This document shows, piece after piece, positions 62,384 to 64,000 of a DNA stretch of 64,000 nucleotides (the first letter of the stretch is position 1; each line of letters begins with the position of its first letter). The stretch spans positions 1 through 64,000 of the forward strand of contig JAJDBM010000052.1 of NCBI GenBank assembly GCA_029261355.1. Direction: 5' to 3'. Under the pieces are notes generated by a model. It was not told the DNA's origin. It did not search any database and worked only from the letters and a program-made list of their open reading frames with translations. Position numbers and translations under genes: made by a program. Source of the stretch: Nitrospirales bacterium. GTDB taxonomy: Bacteria > Nitrospirota > Nitrospiria > Nitrospirales > UBA8639.

Positions 62384-62812
62384 ATGCGATCGTTTCAAGC
62401 TAAGCCTCTAGAAATTGAGAGAAAATGGCATCTTGTAGATGCTGATGGAAAAACATTAGGCCGTCTCGCCTCACGAATTGCCATGCTATTACGGGGGAAG
62501 CATAAGCCAATTTTCACTCCGAACGTGGATACCGGTGATCACGTCGTCGTCATTAATACGAGTAGAATTCACCTCACGCGGAATAAAATGAAAGTTAAAA
62601 CGTACTATCATCATACAGGGTATCCTGGAGGCATCAAAGAAGTCACAGCTGAAAAACTCCACGAGAAAAAACCAACGGAACTGCTCAATAAAGCCATACG
62701 GGGCATGCTGCCGAAAACACCATTAGGTAAACAAATGGCCAAAAAACTCCGATTGTACCCTGGAGCGGAGCATTCGCAGCAGGCACAGAACCCAACGCCC
62801 ATTGTTCTATAG
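62384..62812 (+). CDS. rplM: 50S ribosomal protein L13
   Basis: This encodes 142 residues: WHLVDADGKTLGRLASRIA, LRGKHKPIFTPNVDTGDHV and the C-terminal LRLYPGAEHSQQAQNP. Standard L13 length. GAAGGAG precedes ATG 62384. It is in the normal rplM-rpsI pair. Confidence 0.98.
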   Translation: MRSFQAKPLEIERKWHLVDADGKTLGRLASRIAMLLRGKHKPIFTPNVDTGDHVVVINTSRIHLTRNKMKVKTYYHHTGYPGGIKEVTAEKLHEKKPTELLNKAIRGMLPKTPLGKQMAKKLRLYPGAEHSQQAQNPTPIVL

Positions 62813-62853
62813 AAAATTCCACCATCACATGCATCTTAACGAGGATTGAACGA

Positions 62854-63246
62854 ATGGTTGAAACAACACAATACGCAACAGGAAAGAGAAAAAATGCAGT
62901 GGCACGAGCCTGGATCGAGCCAGGAAGTGGAACAATATTGGTCAATCGTAAACCGGCCGAGCAGTACTTCACCCGACTGGGACACCAAAATCAAATCCTC
63001 TCTCCATTTGAGATTACAGGAACGACAGGACAATACAATGTACGTGCAACTCTGGCTGGTGGGGGTGTCTCAGGACAAGCTGGTGCTTTGCGTCATGCCA
63101 TTTCAAAAGCCCTCTCAATTTTAAGTCCAACTCATCGAGAGCCTCTCAAGAAAAAGGGGTTATTAACTCGTGATTCGAGAGTCAAGGAACGAAAAAAATA
63201 CGGACAAAAGGGAGCTCGGGCCAAGTTCCAATATTCAAAGCGCTAA
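62854..63246 (+). CDS. rpsI: 30S ribosomal protein S9
   Basis: This encodes 130 residues with YATGKRKNAVARAWIEPG, GGGVSGQAGALRHAISKAL and the universal C-terminus RAKFQYSKR, the tail that reaches the P-site tRNA. AACGAGGA precedes ATG 62854. It is 41 bases after rplM and followed by a terminator. Confidence 0.98.
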   Translation: MVETTQYATGKRKNAVARAWIEPGSGTILVNRKPAEQYFTRLGHQNQILSPFEITGTTGQYNVRATLAGGGVSGQAGALRHAISKALSILSPTHREPLKKKGLLTRDSRVKERKKYGQKGARAKFQYSKR

Positions 63247-63268
63247 GAACTTCTAAGTTTTTCAATCG

Positions 63269-63300
63269 AAAAGGGAAGGCCTTGTTGCCTTCCCTTTTTT
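63269..63300 (+). terminator. Terminator of the rplM-rpsI operon
   Basis: AAAAGGGAAGGC (63269-63280) pairs perfectly with 63287-63298 around a 6-base loop and runs into six T: a canonical intrinsic terminator. Confidence 0.95.
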
Positions 63301-63403
63301 CGTGGCTAAAAAGTGATTAGTCATTCAAAATTTCGATGAAAGATTACAGCCTTCCCTTTTCAGAGAAGACTAATACCTCATAGTTATTCTACGTCGTAAG
63401 TCT

Positions 63404-64000
63404 ATGTCAACGAATAAAAAAAGAGCAGCTATTATCGGAGCTAGTGGATATACTGGAGGTGAACTCTTCCGACTCTTAAGTGGACACCCTGAAATCACTA
63501 TCACGATCGTCGCATCTTCAGAGAAGTCAGCAGGTCAACCGATAACCTCCGTCTTCCCGCACTTGACCTCTCTCACGTCGCTAACATTAGAACAAGTCAA
63601 TCCAGAGCGCATTGCTCAGCAAGCTGATATTATTTTCTTAGCACTTCCCCACACACAATCGCTTCAACCCGTTGCCTCTTTTTTAGAATTCAACAAACTT
63701 GTCATAGACCTCAGCGCCGACTACCGCCTTAAAAACCCAGCTATCTATGAGGAGTGGTATCATGTATCGCACCCATTCCCCTCTCTTTTAGATGAAGCGG
63801 TCTATGCCTTACCAGAGTTACATCGAACAGCCATTCAGCAAGGAAAATTGCTCGCCGTTCCTGGCTGCTACCCTACAGCAGCAATCTTACAGTTAGCACC
63901 GCTAATCGCCCACGGTATGATTAATGTCAGCAGTATCATTATTGATGCGAAGTCTGGAATATCTGGAGCTGGACGAGGGGCCAGCACCACCTCACATTTC
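63404..64000 (+). CDS. argC: N-acetyl-gamma-glutamyl-phosphate reductase, 5' part
   Basis: ATG 63404 opens a frame that runs past the right edge (199 codons visible). It begins AAIIGASGYTGGELFRLL, the NADP-binding start of ArgC, and includes FLALPHTQS, IDLSADYRL and the catalytic Cys in AVPGCYPTAAIL. It catalyses the third step of arginine synthesis. Only the N-terminal part is present. A separate promoter is likely because the rpsI terminator precedes it. Confidence 0.95.
   Translation, partial: MSTNKKRAAIIGASGYTGGELFRLLSGHPEITITIVASSEKSAGQPITSVFPHLTSLTSLTLEQVNPERIAQQADIIFLALPHTQSLQPVASFLEFNKLVIDLSADYRLKNPAIYEEWYHVSHPFPSLLDEAVYALPELHRTAIQQGKLLAVPGCYPTAAILQLAPLIAHGMINVSSIIIDAKSGISGAGRGASTTSHF

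Overview
The window looks like chromosome of a Gram-negative bacterium of moderate GC. The best guess is a Nitrospira-like member of the Nitrospirota. This is inferred from the gene mix and not from a marker-gene search: squalene-type hopanoid genes, several PEP-CTERM proteins, GAF/sigma-54 regulators, a pyruvate phosphate dikinase/glyQS/ribD operon, and a uppS-cdsA-dxr-rseP-proS run leading to rplM-rpsI-argC. No rRNA, tRNA, CRISPR array or complete insertion sequence was seen.

Layout. Positions 1-370 hold the 3' end of an IS30-type transposase and a 143-bp element with inverted ends. Positions 660-7250 hold a GAF/sigma-54 activator, divergent from a six-gene cassette of small redox and detoxification enzymes (peroxidase-like, SnoaL-like, SDR, exported alpha/beta hydrolase, Old Yellow Enzyme, flavin-binding PNPOx-like). 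Positions 7480-9620 carry a putative metallohydrolase, a fatty-acid desaturase and an RNA-binding protein. Positions 9990-21150 are rich in exported proteins: an orphan protein with a flagellar-hook (FlaE/FlgE D2) domain behind a sigma-54 promoter, CHRD and Spondin_N proteins with PEP-CTERM tails, a cytochrome c, a Cu/Zn SOD and a small protein with repeated WEDEF motifs. Embedded in this stretch are a TetR-trx-qor-DUF5069 unit with matching operator palindromes, and a DapF homologue with both catalytic cysteines replaced by serine.

Positions 21490-25720 encode a hybrid histidine kinase and a sigma-54 response regulator. Immediately downstream is a near-consensus -24/-12 promoter that drives the WEDEF gene. 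Positions 26050-30510 hold Kbp, a PEP-CTERM protein, a DUF937 protein, an M48 protease and an esterase. Positions 30511-32440 hold a frameshifted small gene and a glycosyltransferase. Positions 32440-40622 are the minus-strand operon glyQ-glyS-(membrane protein)-ppdK-ribD, in which GlyQ, GlyS and PpdK carry unusual basic extensions. Positions 40870-51800 hold a lipoprotein, a FolB-methyltransferase fusion, a PHP phosphoesterase, YjbQ beside a duplicated 72-bp repeat, hpnD-hpnE, a family 4 UDG, PlsC and several unrecognised proteins.

Positions 51900-54780 encode the TldD/PmbA pair. From 55020 to the right edge the genes are conserved housekeeping: isoprenoid and lipid precursors, the site-2 protease, prolyl-tRNA synthetase, two bifunctional-nuclease-family proteins, ribosomal proteins L13 and S9, and the start of argC. 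The most promising parts for new biology are the sigma-54 circuits with their targets (WEDEF protein, FlaE-domain protein, detoxification cassette), the TetR/DUF5069 regulon, the Ser/Ser DapF homologue, and the basic tails of the glyQ-ppdK operon.
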